Shown: positions 33,968 to 45,292 of the stretch, piece by piece
Layout: the number at the start of each line of letters is the position of its first letter
Numbering within the stretch: the stretch's first letter is position 1
From: Formosa sp. Hel1_31_208
GTDB lineage: Bacteria > Bacteroidota > Bacteroidia > Flavobacteriales > Flavobacteriaceae
Length of the DNA: 64,000 bases
Assembly (NCBI RefSeq): GCF_900104785.1
Contig: NZ_LT629733.1
Location: 2,140,501 to 2,204,500, forward strand
Direction: 5' to 3'
Translations under genes and position numbers: made by a program
The notes under the pieces: model-generated
Seen by the model: only the letters and a program-made list of their open reading frames with translations
Database searches by the model: none
What the model was told of the DNA's origin: nothing

Positions 33968-35701
33968 ATGACTATATCAACACTTGATTGGATTATTATT
34001 ATTTTCTTTTTAATACTCTTTGCCGGTATTGGTGTGTATGTATCAAAACAAGCTGGAAAAGATTCTAAAGCCTTTTTTCTTTCTGGTAGAAATATGCCAT
34101 GGTGGTTGTTAGGCGTAAGTATGGTTGCTACAACCTTTGCCGCTGATACGCCTAACTTCGTTGCAGGTGTTATTCGTGAAGATGGTGTCTATGGAAACTG
34201 GATATGGTGGAGTTTTCTATTAACAGGAATGCTAACCGTATTTTTTTATGCGAAATTATGGCGCAAAAGCGGTATTACGACCGACTTAGAGTTTTATGAA
34301 TTGCGTTATAGCGGAAAAAGCGCTGCGTTTCTTCGCGGATTTAGAGCCATATACTTAGGTGTGTTTTTCAATATTGTCATTATGGCAAATGTTTGTCTAG
34401 CAGCGATTAAAATCGGACATGTGATGTTTGGGTTTACGACGTTTCAAACACTGTTTATAGCATCTATAGTAACGGTAATCTATTCAACCTTGGGTGGGTT
34501 AAAGGGTGTGCTTCTCACCGATTTCGTTCAATTTATTATTGCTATGGTAGGGAGTATTTGGGCAACAATTCATATTGTTAATATGCCAGAAATTGGTGGT
34601 ATAAGTAAGCTGCTTTCAACACCAGAAGTGGCATCAAAAACAGCAATGCTTCCTGATTTTTCTAAACCAGAACTCCTCATTCCATTGCTAATCATTCCAT
34701 TAGCTGTGCAGTGGTGGAGTGTTTGGTATCCAGGAGCTGAGCCAGGAGGAGGTGGCTATATAGCCCAGCGCATGCTTGCAGCTAAAGACGAAAAACATGC
34801 CACTTGGGCTGTTCTGTTTTTTAATTTTGCACACTATGCGTTACGCCCGTGGCCTTGGATTATTATTGGATTAGCTTCAATTATTATTTATCCAAATCTT
34901 GATAGTTTACAAGCAGCATTTCCCAATCTAGATGCCTCTTTTGTTAAGAATGACCTCTCCTATCCCGCGATGCTAACGTTTTTACCTGCTGGTTTGTTAG
35001 GAATTGTTATCACATCACTCATTGCAGCCTTTATGAGTACTATTTCTACCCACTTAAATTGGGGAAGCTCTTACGTAGTTAATGATTTTTATGCGCGTTT
35101 TATTCGCAAAGAAGCTACAGGAAAAGAACAAGTATTGGTTGGAAGAATATCAACAGTGATAATGATGATTTTAGCAGCACTTTTAGCTACAATCTTAGAA
35201 GAAGCACGTGATGCCTTTAACTTGTTATTACAAATTGGGGCTGGAACCGGTTTACTCTTTATTTTGCGTTGGTTCTGGAGTCGTATCAATCCGTGGAGTG
35301 AAATTGCGGCCATGATATTATCCTTCGGAATCGCATTATTTTTCTTTATCAATGGAAAAATGGAAACACCAATGGTAGAATTAGCAGGTCATTGGCAATT
35401 AGTATTTGGCGTCGTGGTCACTACTTTAGGGTGGATTTTAGTAACCTTATTGACGAAACCAACGGATGATCAAACTCTTAATTCTTTTAATAGTTTAATC
35501 TTCGAGAATGAATCTAAATTTAAAGGATTTGGTATGAAGATTCTAGGATTCTTTTGTGGAGTGATTGGCGTGTATTGCACCCTTTTTGCTATTGGGAATT
35601 TCATCTATGGTAAAACAGCTTTAGCTATGGGTCTGGTTGCCATTACACTTGTGTGTGGATTGGTAATTATCAGATCATTTAAAGCCCCTAAAGCACTTTA
35701 A
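33968..35701 (+). CDS. Sodium:solute symporter (SSS family)
   Basis: This 577-residue inner-membrane protein of the SLC5/SSS family has about thirteen to fourteen helices. The start LDWIIIIFFLILFAGIGVYVSKQAGKDSKAFFLSGRNMPWWLLG is characteristic, with the FFLSGR motif of the family in the first loop; FAADTPNFVAG in helix 2 and the downstream ISTHLNWGSSYVVNDFY motif (helix 9 region) also fit. It uses the sodium gradient to import a solute, probably a sugar or a derivative. The sugar kinase gene immediately downstream is convergent, and glycolytic genes follow. The substrate is not determined. Confidence 0.9.
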   Translation: MTISTLDWIIIIFFLILFAGIGVYVSKQAGKDSKAFFLSGRNMPWWLLGVSMVATTFAADTPNFVAGVIREDGVYGNWIWWSFLLTGMLTVFFYAKLWRKSGITTDLEFYELRYSGKSAAFLRGFRAIYLGVFFNIVIMANVCLAAIKIGHVMFGFTTFQTLFIASIVTVIYSTLGGLKGVLLTDFVQFIIAMVGSIWATIHIVNMPEIGGISKLLSTPEVASKTAMLPDFSKPELLIPLLIIPLAVQWWSVWYPGAEPGGGGYIAQRMLAAKDEKHATWAVLFFNFAHYALRPWPWIIIGLASIIIYPNLDSLQAAFPNLDASFVKNDLSYPAMLTFLPAGLLGIVITSLIAAFMSTISTHLNWGSSYVVNDFYARFIRKEATGKEQVLVGRISTVIMMILAALLATILEEARDAFNLLLQIGAGTGLLFILRWFWSRINPWSEIAAMILSFGIALFFFINGKMETPMVELAGHWQLVFGVVVTTLGWILVTLLTKPTDDQTLNSFNSLIFENESKFKGFGMKILGFFCGVIGVYCTLFAIGNFIYGKTALAMGLVAITLVCGLVIIRSFKAPKAL

Positions 35702-35783
35702 TTTCAAATCGCACACAATAGGTCAGCCCTAAATAGCGCTCACAACCAAAGGCATTCATAAGTCATAATATAATTTCTACTTG

Positions 35784-36644
35784 TTATAGTTGATTGATAT
35801 GATAGTCAACTAACCCCTCAATTGGGCGTCTTTCAAAATTACCTACCTTAAAGCCTAACTCATCGGCTACTATATGAATTTCAGCTTTTGAAAAATAAGC
35901 AATAGATCCTGCAAAGTGTACAGGCACTGTTTTGAGTTCTTCTGCATATTGAAAGATCATATTCTCAGCAAACCTGCGAATCCCTTTTTTAATCAGTTCA
36001 ACAATGTAATCTGAATCTTTGTTGAGAAACATAAACTCTGCAAAATTTGCAAGATACGCGTTGGGATTGGGTTGTTTATAGAGGTTATATTTAATGAAGT
36101 CGGCATCTAAATTATACTTGTGCTCAAAGGCCACCTTAATATCTTCTGGCATTTTATTATAATAATAATCTCTAATCAGCTCTTTTCCGAAGTAATTACC
36201 AGAAGCGTCATCCATGATAGTATAACCTAAGGATAGGACGCGTTGGTGAAGTTTATGACCGTCAAAATAACTACAATTAGAACCTGTACCCATAATGCAA
36301 ACTACTGCAGCCTCATTGTTATGATTTAGAGTGGCACGAACAGCTGCCATAGTGTCTTCTTGAACATCTATAAGTGCATTTGTAAAAATAGATTCTAAAA
36401 CGCCAGTGAGGATCAATTTAGGATTTGTGGTCCCGCAACCAGCACCATAAAAGAACACATGAGTGACTTGATCTTTAATTTGCATGAGTTCATCGCTCTT
36501 TCTTACGATTTTCTCTAGCTTCTTCTCCTTTAAGATTGCTGGATTAAGACCCTTTGTACGAATCTTTTCATAAAGTTGTTCTCCTTTTTTATCTACTACT
36601 ATCCAGTCGCATTTTGTAGAACCACCATCAGTGATTAAAATCAT
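35784..36644 (-). CDS. N-acetylglucosamine kinase-like sugar kinase (BadF/BadG family)
   Basis: The 286-residue ASKHA-fold kinase begins ILITDGGSTKCDWIVVD, the phosphate-1 loop. It has FFYGAGCGTTNP and the adenosine/phosphate-2 region IMGTGSNCSYFDG and LGYTIMDDASGNYFGKELI, matching eukaryotic-type GlcNAc kinases and flavobacterial homologues. It phosphorylates an amino sugar or a related sugar in the cytoplasm. It lies downstream of gapA and pfkA on the same strand, but a terminator at 36663-36695 separates it from gapA. It converges with the SSS transporter, suggesting a link between uptake and phosphorylation (inference). Confidence 0.82.
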   Translation of the reverse strand: MILITDGGSTKCDWIVVDKKGEQLYEKIRTKGLNPAILKEKKLEKIVRKSDELMQIKDQVTHVFFYGAGCGTTNPKLILTGVLESIFTNALIDVQEDTMAAVRATLNHNNEAAVVCIMGTGSNCSYFDGHKLHQRVLSLGYTIMDDASGNYFGKELIRDYYYNKMPEDIKVAFEHKYNLDADFIKYNLYKQPNPNAYLANFAEFMFLNKDSDYIVELIKKGIRRFAENMIFQYAEELKTVPVHFAGSIAYFSKAEIHIVADELGFKVGNFERRPIEGLVDYHINQL

Positions 36645-36662
36645 GAGCTAAGTATAAAAGAT

Positions 36663-36695
36663 AAATCCGTAGCTATTTGGTTTAGCTACGGATTT
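36663..36695 (-). terminator. Intrinsic terminator after gapA
   Basis: A perfect 13-bp stem AAATCCGTAGCTA / TAGCTACGGATTT surrounds a 7-nt loop between gapA and the sugar kinase gene. The minus-strand tail is T-rich but interrupted, so some readthrough is possible. Confidence 0.7.
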
Positions 36696-36705
36696 AAAAT
36701 GATTA

Positions 36706-37710
<1,005 letters not shown>

Positions 37711-37742
37711 CTAGTGTTAGTATTAAATTTCATATACATTAC

Positions 37743-38729
37743 TTATATCGACATGATGTCGGATACGCGTAATAATTCTAAGTTAATTTTTGATTTTCCT
37801 TTGACAGCTTTATCTAAAGGTGTTAATGACATCACGTCATTTTTAAGCCCCACCATACAGTTTGATTGACCGGCAATGAGGCTCTCTACTGCTTTCACTC
37901 CCATTCTACTGGCTAATACGCGATCAAAACAAGATGGTGAACCACCGCGTTGCATATGCCCAAGAACAGATACACGCACTTCATATTCAGTCATGTTCTC
38001 TTCGACATAATCTCTTAATTCAAATACGTTTTTTCCTATCTTGTCGCCTTCGGCCACCACAACAATACTTGAAGATTTTCCTGATTGCTTGCTGCGTCTT
38101 AATGATTCTAATAAACGATCTAGTCCTAAATCTTCCTCAGGAATTAAAATTTCTTCAGCTCCTGCTCCAATACCAACGTTTAAAGCAATATGCCCAACGT
38201 CACGTCCCATGACTTCAATGAAGAACAAGCGATTATGTGAACTCGCCGTATCACGAATTTTATCTATAGCTTCAACAACTGTATTTAATGCGGTGTCATA
38301 GCCTAAGGTATGTGTGGTTCCAAATATATCATTATCAATTGTACCTGGAATTCCCATAACAGGCATACCGTATTCTTGACTAAAAATCATTGCTCCGGTA
38401 AAACTACCGTCACCTCCAATCACAACGAATGCATCAATTTCTGCTTTAACTAATTCTTCGTGAGCTTTTCTGCGGCCTTCGGCAGTTCGAAATTCTTTTG
38501 AACGTGCAGATTTTAATACAGTGCCACCTTTATTGATAATCCCTTTAACACTACGAGCATCCATAGCTTTAAAATCACCTTCAATCATGCCTTCATAGCC
38601 ACGGTATATTCCAACACATTCAATGTTATGGAAAGCACATGCTCTAACGACAGAACGAATGGCAGCATTCATACCAGGAGAATCTCCTCCTGAGGTCATT
38701 ACGCCAACTTTCTTAATGGTCTGTATCAT
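37743..38729 (-). CDS. pfkA: ATP-dependent 6-phosphofructokinase
   Basis: This 328-residue bacterial-type PFK phosphorylates fructose 6-phosphate. The ATP-binding loop is GGDSPGMNAA (14-23), GGDGSFTGA carries the ATP/Mg region, and IDNDIFGTTHTLGYDTA the substrate and catalytic Asp. MGRDVGHIAL matches the fructose-6-phosphate loop, usually MGRHAGDIAL. GGDGS rather than GGDDS favours ATP over pyrophosphate as donor. It is the first gene of the pfkA-gapA pair. The start MIQTIKKVGVMTSGGD is standard. Confidence 0.97.
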   Translation of the reverse strand: MIQTIKKVGVMTSGGDSPGMNAAIRSVVRACAFHNIECVGIYRGYEGMIEGDFKAMDARSVKGIINKGGTVLKSARSKEFRTAEGRRKAHEELVKAEIDAFVVIGGDGSFTGAMIFSQEYGMPVMGIPGTIDNDIFGTTHTLGYDTALNTVVEAIDKIRDTASSHNRLFFIEVMGRDVGHIALNVGIGAGAEEILIPEEDLGLDRLLESLRRSKQSGKSSSIVVVAEGDKIGKNVFELRDYVEENMTEYEVRVSVLGHMQRGGSPSCFDRVLASRMGVKAVESLIAGQSNCMVGLKNDVMSLTPLDKAVKGKSKINLELLRVSDIMSI

Positions 38730-38866
38730 GAAATTGTCTTTTAATGAAGTAAAACTAATAAAGAAAAACTACAATAAGAGGGCATATAGAGATAATTTAA
38801 CATGTCTCTAAAAACTCAAACGTTTTCGTTAATAAAAAAAATGAAAAATGTTAAAAACAAGAGAAT

Positions 38867-41800
38867 TTAATTGCCTTTTGAGTCTTTTTCTGACTTGATG
38901 TTGATAAAGTCTGGAGTGAGATTTTCGTTAGTTTTTATCGCTTCTTCCTTTTTCGCTTTATCTTTCTTATTCTTCCCTGAAAATATAATTTGAAATAGTT
39001 CTTTAAACGTATCAAATTCTACATTATAGGTTATCCCAGCACCTTGAGTATACCCAATTTCTTCCCCAAAGTTTCTAATACTATTTTCTCGATTAAAGAA
39101 TGTCGCTTTAAGTGTACCTTCATCATTTAATAATACTGCGATTTGAACATCACCCGCAATCACAGTTTGATTAACGCCACCTATTGGGACACCCACTTTT
39201 CCATTAATCAGAACACGATCACTTATTTTAGTACTTAGGGTTAAACCTAACCTGTCATCTGTTTGGTAATCAGTTGTTTGTTCACCAACCTGATAATCGA
39301 AACCAACTTGGAGTTTATCATTATCAGTAGAGATTAAACTGTTAATAAGGGCATTTACTTTATCAGAAACGGTACCATAAGCTTGCTGACCTAAGCCAAT
39401 ATCACTTTGAAAAGAACCTGTCACTAATAAAAAAGTACCTTGTGTAAACCTACTTTCTTTCGTTTCTAATCGGTAATCAAGCTCTGATCGAATTGTAGAA
39501 TTTACATTTGGAAAGTTAAACGTGAAATCAGATTCTGGTTGTTCCAGTTGTCCTAATAAATTGATTTCAACTTCAATGGGAATACTTCTATTTATGGGGT
39601 TATCTAGCAGCACTGACGGATTTGCTTCGGTACGATACACTGCTTTTAAATCGATATTTGCTTTGAGAGGGTCACCTTCCCAACGAATACTTCCGCCAGG
39701 TTCTACTTCTAATTTTTTCTGAACCAATCCGCCATAAGCGAAATTATAGGTACCACTTTCAATTTGGAAATCTCCAAACATTTTAAACTTTCCGTTGGTA
39801 TTAATATCAAACAATAAGTTACCATTGCCTTTACCTTGAATCGTACTTCCTTGATTTCTATCAATTACAATTTCAATATCTGCATATGGATTTACAAAAA
39901 GATTGAACTCTAATTCTAAACCTTTAACTTCGGTACTTTCCGCAACTTCGCCTAGGAATCGTGCACGTTTCTCTTCGGGAGTTACAAAGTGGATATAGGA
40001 GTTCTCCCCATAAGTTTCGTAATCATTTAATGGTATTTTAAAAATAGTGCCTTGAGCGGTGCTTCCATTGAATTCAATTTTCAATTCATTTGTAGGTCCA
40101 GTGATATTTGCTTTACCATCAACGAAAGCTGTTCCGTAGTAGAGTTCATCCTCGTCGTAATCGGTATTCAAAACCAATAACCGTTCGGTATCAATTTCTA
40201 GACCTAGTTTCCAGTCTGAGAAGTTTTGATGACCAATATAGCCGTTTAAAACTGCTTTTGAGAAGAATTCAGAATCGGTGATATCAACTTCCTGAAATAT
40301 AAACTTTTGGTTCTCCAGTTTCACCTGAGAGTCAAAATCGAAACTGTAATCAACATTGAGGTACGGAATAGTCAGGCCTGCATTATCTAATAATAAATTA
40401 CCATCAAAGCGTGGCTTATTCAAACTTCCTGTAACTTTAGCATTACCAGTAACTAAACCCCTAATATTGGTAATAACACCTTCTCCGAAGGGATCTAGTG
40501 GATCCAATAAGAATTCATCAAAAGCGACATCGAGATTAATATTAGGATTGTTTGAACTGACATCAATATTCCCTTTAGCTATTAATGTTTTAAGATTGTC
40601 GTTTTCAAGCGACAGATCAACAATGTAATTGGTTAAAGATTGATTTCCTGTAACAATGGCATTGAGATCACCCAATTCAAAATCATTGGCTTTTAAATCA
40701 CTGATAACCACTGTAGAATTTGGCAAATAGACACCATTACTTTGACGCAATTTGAGCTCTCCATTTACACGACCTTCTAACAGTAAACTATCTATTCTAG
40801 GAGTAATCTTTGTGAGATCCACATCTGTAAAATCCAACCTAATATCTTTATTGTCTTTTAAAATGATTCCTGATAACTCAATTTGTTCATCAAAATGACT
40901 CATCACCATTTCACTTATATCAAAGTTTTTAAAATCTCTAGTGAAGGATACTTTGTTGCGTTTATTCTTGTTTTCGTTTATGATCCAATTATTATCTTTA
41001 AACATGACGTCAGACTTTCGAAAGCCTACCACCGATTTATTAGTTTCATCAATCGTATAGAACATGTTCAAGTTGAATTCATCGGCATTTCGTTTTCCGC
41101 CCTGAAACTCAGATTTAATAAATAAGGTATCGCGTTGTGTTACATTAATTAAGTTGAATTTGGACACATCATAAAACTTAGTGCTAAGCGAATCAATTTC
41201 TATATAAGTGTTAAACAACGGATTGCTATTATCAACCAATACCGAAATATCATTAGCAAAATAATCAAACAACTTAATTTGAGGTGAGCTAAATGTTAAA
41301 TTGAATTGTTTTTCATCCGTTTCAATTCGTCCTTTTATTCTAGTGTTTGGACTTAATTGTAAATCATGATAAAACACTTCAACGATTTTATTATAGATTC
41401 TAAAGTCAAATTCAAGATACTGATCTGTGTCTATTTTATTTGGTACATAATTCGTGTAGATACTGCCCACTGAATTTTCAACAAGCTTGCCAATATCTTT
41501 AAATTTGAAATTGCCACTCATATTTCCCTCAATAATGTCTGGAGAATTAATAGTTAGTGTTCGTTTCGTCTTTTCAAATTTTGAAATTATTTTAAAATCC
41601 TTAAAATAATACTCATCGTGCTCATTGATATAGGTCGTATTATTAAAATCTAAGGTACCAAAGGCATCATCAATAGAGGAGCCTCTCATAGATGTTGTTA
41701 CATTTCCACGAAAAACCGAAATACTATCTTTTTCTATAAAATTAAGGGCTTTTAAGTTGGCATATTCAACATTAGCACTAAAATCAAAGGCTTTTATATC

Positions 41801-43249
41801 TTTAGAAAGATCAGCAAGCCCATTAAATTTAAATTTGAAGTTCTTATCGTTTGCAATTAATAACCCATTATATATTTGTTTTCCCAGTTTTCCGGAAACT
41901 TCGATATCCTCATATGTATAGTCATTGTAGGTGAGATTAAAAACCTGTCCTTGCACCTGACTACTTAAATTTTCGAGTGTAAATCCTTTTCCATCAACAT
42001 CTAAATCTAATGAAGTCGTTTTCACCATAGGATCATTGAGTAATACGCCCAAGTCAAATTCATCGAATACAACATTCCCAATGTAATCAGCATTATCTAC
42101 ATCGTCAATATGAGTCATTTTAATATCAGAAACAATCAAACCGATTTTCGTTTTTATTTTAACATCGGCATCTATCGTTGTATCTGTTATAAATGAGGTT
42201 CCTGTAATGGTGAAATTACCGAGTTTCGAAAATACTGTTGGAATAGATTCTCCCAACAGGTTAGGTAACAAAGCACGTAAATCGTAATAATTAGAAGTTA
42301 AGTTATTAAACTTTCCATCCATTGAAAAGTCTCCGTCGGCTTTACTAAAAAGGTTTTTAAAAATGATATCTCCGAAGATGCGAGTTCTTCCACTCGCATT
42401 AAGCACAAGGTTTTTAGCATTTAAGTTGTTTAATGTTCCTGAGAGGTCTACGTTAAGATTTGCCATTTGATCTTCACCAAATTCATTGTAAAACACATTG
42501 AGCTCATTTAATGCAATATTAGACTCTGTAAAGTTTGCTGTAACATTGACTTTATCTACAAATTCTTTAAAATCTTCACGGTTATAATCAAAACGCAAAT
42601 TGCCTTTTAATAAGGACTTATTGGTTTTGATACTGAGATTATCAAATCTCATATCTGTCAACGTATAGTTAAAATCGGTCATCATATTTTCTATATGTGC
42701 ACCGCGACTATCTTTAAATGACAAAGTATTGATACGCGCCCTTACATCACTTCCTGCAATCACGAAATCGGTTGCATTGATATCAAGTTCATTAAATTCT
42801 AGAATCTTAGGAGTTTCTTTATTATCATCTATAAGTCTGAATGTCCCATCATAGATAGACACGTCACTAGAAGACAACAGAAAATCGCTTTTGGCAGGCC
42901 TAGGGTTGTCTTCATCAAATTTAGCTACAAAAATATCCATGTTTGTATCTATCTCTCCTGCGTAGGTTTTAATATTAAAAACCAAATCCATTATATCGAT
43001 GTCACCAAAATTTAATTTACCATTAATGACATTACGGAAATTTAAAATGGATGTATTAAGTTCCCCTATTGCAATGAGGGTATCTTTTCTGTAATCTTCA
43101 ATGTATATTTCTTTAAGCTCTACATCACCATTAAATTGAAGTCCGACCTTACCAATATTGATGTTGGTACCAAAATCATCATTAATGCGTTTTGTGACGC
43201 GTTTTCCGAGGCTAGTTTGTACGGCAGGAATAGATAATATCAACACCAA
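38867..43249 (-). CDS. tamB: TamB/YtfN-like translocation-assembly protein (DUF490)
   Basis: This protein of at least 1460 residues is an inner-membrane-anchored, periplasm-spanning AsmA/TamB-family protein built almost entirely of beta-strand repeats. The C-terminal 350 residues form the TamB/DUF490 domain (INGKVGVPIGGVNQTVIAGDVQIAVLLN near the end, split from longer context). These proteins form a hydrophobic groove for phospholipid transport to the outer membrane and aid TamA-dependent assembly. The 43249 start is a TTG that cuts the membrane anchor. The frame continues upstream without a stop to 43324 and encodes the basic and hydrophobic residues of a normal anchor, but contains no ATG, GTG or TTG there. 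The true 5' end is therefore uncertain. Divergent from tsaD. Confidence 0.88.
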   Translation of the reverse strand: MVLILSIPAVQTSLGKRVTKRINDDFGTNINIGKVGLQFNGDVELKEIYIEDYRKDTLIAIGELNTSILNFRNVINGKLNFGDIDIMDLVFNIKTYAGEIDTNMDIFVAKFDEDNPRPAKSDFLLSSSDVSIYDGTFRLIDDNKETPKILEFNELDINATDFVIAGSDVRARINTLSFKDSRGAHIENMMTDFNYTLTDMRFDNLSIKTNKSLLKGNLRFDYNREDFKEFVDKVNVTANFTESNIALNELNVFYNEFGEDQMANLNVDLSGTLNNLNAKNLVLNASGRTRIFGDIIFKNLFSKADGDFSMDGKFNNLTSNYYDLRALLPNLLGESIPTVFSKLGNFTITGTSFITDTTIDADVKIKTKIGLIVSDIKMTHIDDVDNADYIGNVVFDEFDLGVLLNDPMVKTTSLDLDVDGKGFTLENLSSQVQGQVFNLTYNDYTYEDIEVSGKLGKQIYNGLLIANDKNFKFKFNGLADLSKDIKAFDFSANVEYANLKALNFIEKDSISVFRGNVTTSMRGSSIDDAFGTLDFNNTTYINEHDEYYFKDFKIISKFEKTKRTLTINSPDIIEGNMSGNFKFKDIGKLVENSVGSIYTNYVPNKIDTDQYLEFDFRIYNKIVEVFYHDLQLSPNTRIKGRIETDEKQFNLTFSSPQIKLFDYFANDISVLVDNSNPLFNTYIEIDSLSTKFYDVSKFNLINVTQRDTLFIKSEFQGGKRNADEFNLNMFYTIDETNKSVVGFRKSDVMFKDNNWIINENKNKRNKVSFTRDFKNFDISEMVMSHFDEQIELSGIILKDNKDIRLDFTDVDLTKITPRIDSLLLEGRVNGELKLRQSNGVYLPNSTVVISDLKANDFELGDLNAIVTGNQSLTNYIVDLSLENDNLKTLIAKGNIDVSSNNPNINLDVAFDEFLLDPLDPFGEGVITNIRGLVTGNAKVTGSLNKPRFDGNLLLDNAGLTIPYLNVDYSFDFDSQVKLENQKFIFQEVDITDSEFFSKAVLNGYIGHQNFSDWKLGLEIDTERLLVLNTDYDEDELYYGTAFVDGKANITGPTNELKIEFNGSTAQGTIFKIPLNDYETYGENSYIHFVTPEEKRARFLGEVAESTEVKGLELEFNLFVNPYADIEIVIDRNQGSTIQGKGNGNLLFDINTNGKFKMFGDFQIESGTYNFAYGGLVQKKLEVEPGGSIRWEGDPLKANIDLKAVYRTEANPSVLLDNPINRSIPIEVEINLLGQLEQPESDFTFNFPNVNSTIRSELDYRLETKESRFTQGTFLLVTGSFQSDIGLGQQAYGTVSDKVNALINSLISTDNDKLQVGFDYQVGEQTTDYQTDDRLGLTLSTKISDRVLINGKVGVPIGGVNQTVIAGDVQIAVLLNDEGTLKATFFNRENSIRNFGEEIGYTQGAGITYNVEFDTFKELFQIIFSGKNKKDKAKKEEAIKTNENLTPDFINIKSEKDSKGN

Positions 43250-43373
43250 AATGATGAATAATAGCAGAATTACCGCTAATATCTTGGATACTATTTTGAA
43301 GAATTTTTTGATACGCTTTGAAAGTTATAACTTTGAACTCAAAATTAACAATTATTGTGCCTAATTTGTATTA

Positions 43374-44396
43374 ATGAGCTCACAAAATATATATATTCTT
43401 GCCATAGAGTCTTCGTGCGATGACACTGCTGCCGCTGTAATGCATAACGGTAAAATTTTAAGTAACATTGTCGCGAGTCAAAAAATACATGAAGAATATG
43501 GTGGAGTCGTACCAGAATTAGCGTCACGAGCGCATCAACAAAATATTGTGCCCGTTGTAGATCAAGCTCTCAAAACCGCTAAAGTTCAAAAAGAACAGCT
43601 AACTGCTATTGCATTTACTCGAGGTCCAGGGCTTATGGGTTCCTTGTTAGTGGGTACCTCGTTTGCAAAGTCATTGGCTTACGGATTAAGCATACCATTA
43701 ATTGATGTAAATCACATGCAGGCTCATATATTAGCACATTTTATAGAAGAAGCCGATTTTGTTAAACCTCCATTTCCGTTTTTAGCCATGACCATATCTG
43801 GTGGTCATACTCAAATTGTTCGTGTTGACGATCATTTTAAAATGGAAGTGATTGGCGAAACTATAGATGACGCTGTAGGAGAAGCCTTTGATAAAAGTGG
43901 TAAAATTTTAGGACTTGGTTATCCTGCTGGTCCAGAAATTGATAGGCGAGCTCAATTAGGCAACCCGAAAGCGTTTCCGTTCACGAAACCTAAAGTAGAC
44001 GGATTAAATTTTAGTTTTTCAGGATTAAAAACTGCTATTCTGTATTTTGTTCAGAAGCAGGTTAAGTCCAATCCGAATTTTATTGCAGAGCATCTCAATG
44101 ACATCTGCGCTTCTATTCAGTATACAATTATTGGAATATTAATTGATAAACTGAAACTGGCAAGCAAACAAACAGGTATTGATCATATTGCTATTGGTGG
44201 CGGCGTTTCGGCTAATTCTGGAATACGTGCGGCATTAAAAGCTGGTGAACAAAAGTTTGGTTGGACAACGTATGTGCCCAAGTTTGAGTATACCACAGAC
44301 AATGCCGCTATGATCGCCATTGTTGGTCATCTTAAATATTTAGAAGGAAATTATGCAGATCAAAGTATTATGGCATCGGCAAGACTCAAAATATAA
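43374..44396 (+). CDS. tsaD: tRNA N6-adenosine threonylcarbamoyltransferase
   Basis: This 340-residue Kae1/TsaD enzyme transfers the threonylcarbamoyl group from threonylcarbamoyl-AMP to A37 of ANN-decoding tRNAs. The N-terminal ASKHA motif is ILAIESSCDDTA, and metal ligands His 114 and His 118 lie in NHMQAHILAH. GGGVSAN and the DNAAMIA segment near the C-terminus complete the site. Other partners (TsaB, TsaC, TsaE) are not in the window. Divergent from tamB; a TAATTTG box at about 43362 may be its -7 element. Confidence 0.97.
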   Translation: MSSQNIYILAIESSCDDTAAAVMHNGKILSNIVASQKIHEEYGGVVPELASRAHQQNIVPVVDQALKTAKVQKEQLTAIAFTRGPGLMGSLLVGTSFAKSLAYGLSIPLIDVNHMQAHILAHFIEEADFVKPPFPFLAMTISGGHTQIVRVDDHFKMEVIGETIDDAVGEAFDKSGKILGLGYPAGPEIDRRAQLGNPKAFPFTKPKVDGLNFSFSGLKTAILYFVQKQVKSNPNFIAEHLNDICASIQYTIIGILIDKLKLASKQTGIDHIAIGGGVSANSGIRAALKAGEQKFGWTTYVPKFEYTTDNAAMIAIVGHLKYLEGNYADQSIMASARLKI

Positions 44397-44411
44397 ATCG
44401 GTCCAAGAGCA

Positions 44412-45194
44412 TTATTCAAACGCAATACTATTTAGTATCAAGCCAGAAGCAGGCGCAATAAAGTCCATGACTTCAGTACTTTCCGCAGTCAATGATTGTT
44501 CAATATAATTTAAATCAACTTCACCTCTCCCCAATTTAAATAGTGTGCCCATCATTAAGCGAATCTGATTGCGTCCAAACCCTTTTCCCTTAACAATTAG
44601 CGTATAGCTATTTTCTGGAAAGAAATTAGCCGAATATAAGGTATTCTCTACAAGCTTACAGCTTTCAACAGTTCTGGTATATAATCCGTTATCAGTTGCA
44701 CGGTAACAATACGGTTTAAAATTATGCCTGCCTTCAAATAATTGCGCACCTTGTTTCATGAGTTCAATATCCAAATCATCTAAGATTGTGGTTATAATTG
44801 GCGCACAAAAAGGATGGCATTTTTGACCAAATGTGAAGAGATAAACATATTCCTTTAATTTAGAATGTTGTATAATGTTGAAGTTTTCATCAACCTCTTC
44901 AATGGCAAGAGCTCTTATATCCTGGGGTAAATTGAAATTAAACAATTCCAAAAAAGCAGCTTCATCCTCTATTTTCTCATAAGCAAACAACTCAAAAGCC
45001 GCTTCATTAGCTGAAACCATAGCATCTGTTCGTCCTGAACCTAAAGTCTTAAATCGTTTCCCCTCAAGAATGAAATTTAAAGTTCTATCAATCATTAAAT
45101 GCACTGTTTTCACTTTAGGCTGTTTTTGCCAGCCATGAAATCGATACCCTAAATATTGAATCCGTATTAAATAATAATAACGCTTATTAAACAT
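44412..45194 (-). CDS. TruA-family tRNA pseudouridine synthase (divergent paralogue)
   Basis: The 260-residue protein starts with the TruA pattern YYLIRIQYLGYRFHGWQKQ and retains the catalytic aspartate in GSGRTDAMVSA. That motif is altered from the usual GRTDAGVHA (Gly to Met and His to Ser). The C-terminal motif GRNQIRLMMGTLFKLGRGEV matches the RNA-binding TruA half (normally FLRHMVRNMVG...). It is a cytosolic pseudouridine synthase of uncertain target. It is likely a second TruA-like enzyme beside canonical TruA elsewhere in the genome. Convergent with tsaD; independent of the his operon upstream. Confidence 0.82.
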   Translation of the reverse strand: MFNKRYYYLIRIQYLGYRFHGWQKQPKVKTVHLMIDRTLNFILEGKRFKTLGSGRTDAMVSANEAAFELFAYEKIEDEAAFLELFNFNLPQDIRALAIEEVDENFNIIQHSKLKEYVYLFTFGQKCHPFCAPIITTILDDLDIELMKQGAQLFEGRHNFKPYCYRATDNGLYTRTVESCKLVENTLYSANFFPENSYTLIVKGKGFGRNQIRLMMGTLFKLGRGEVDLNYIEQSLTAESTEVMDFIAPASGLILNSIAFE

Positions 45195-45292
45195 AGAGAC
45201 AAGAACGTTAATCTGTAAGGTTTTACAAAATTTTTAAAGCTTTTGTTATTGTATTTTTAGAACAACTGTGGTTAATTAACTTGAGTGACAGA

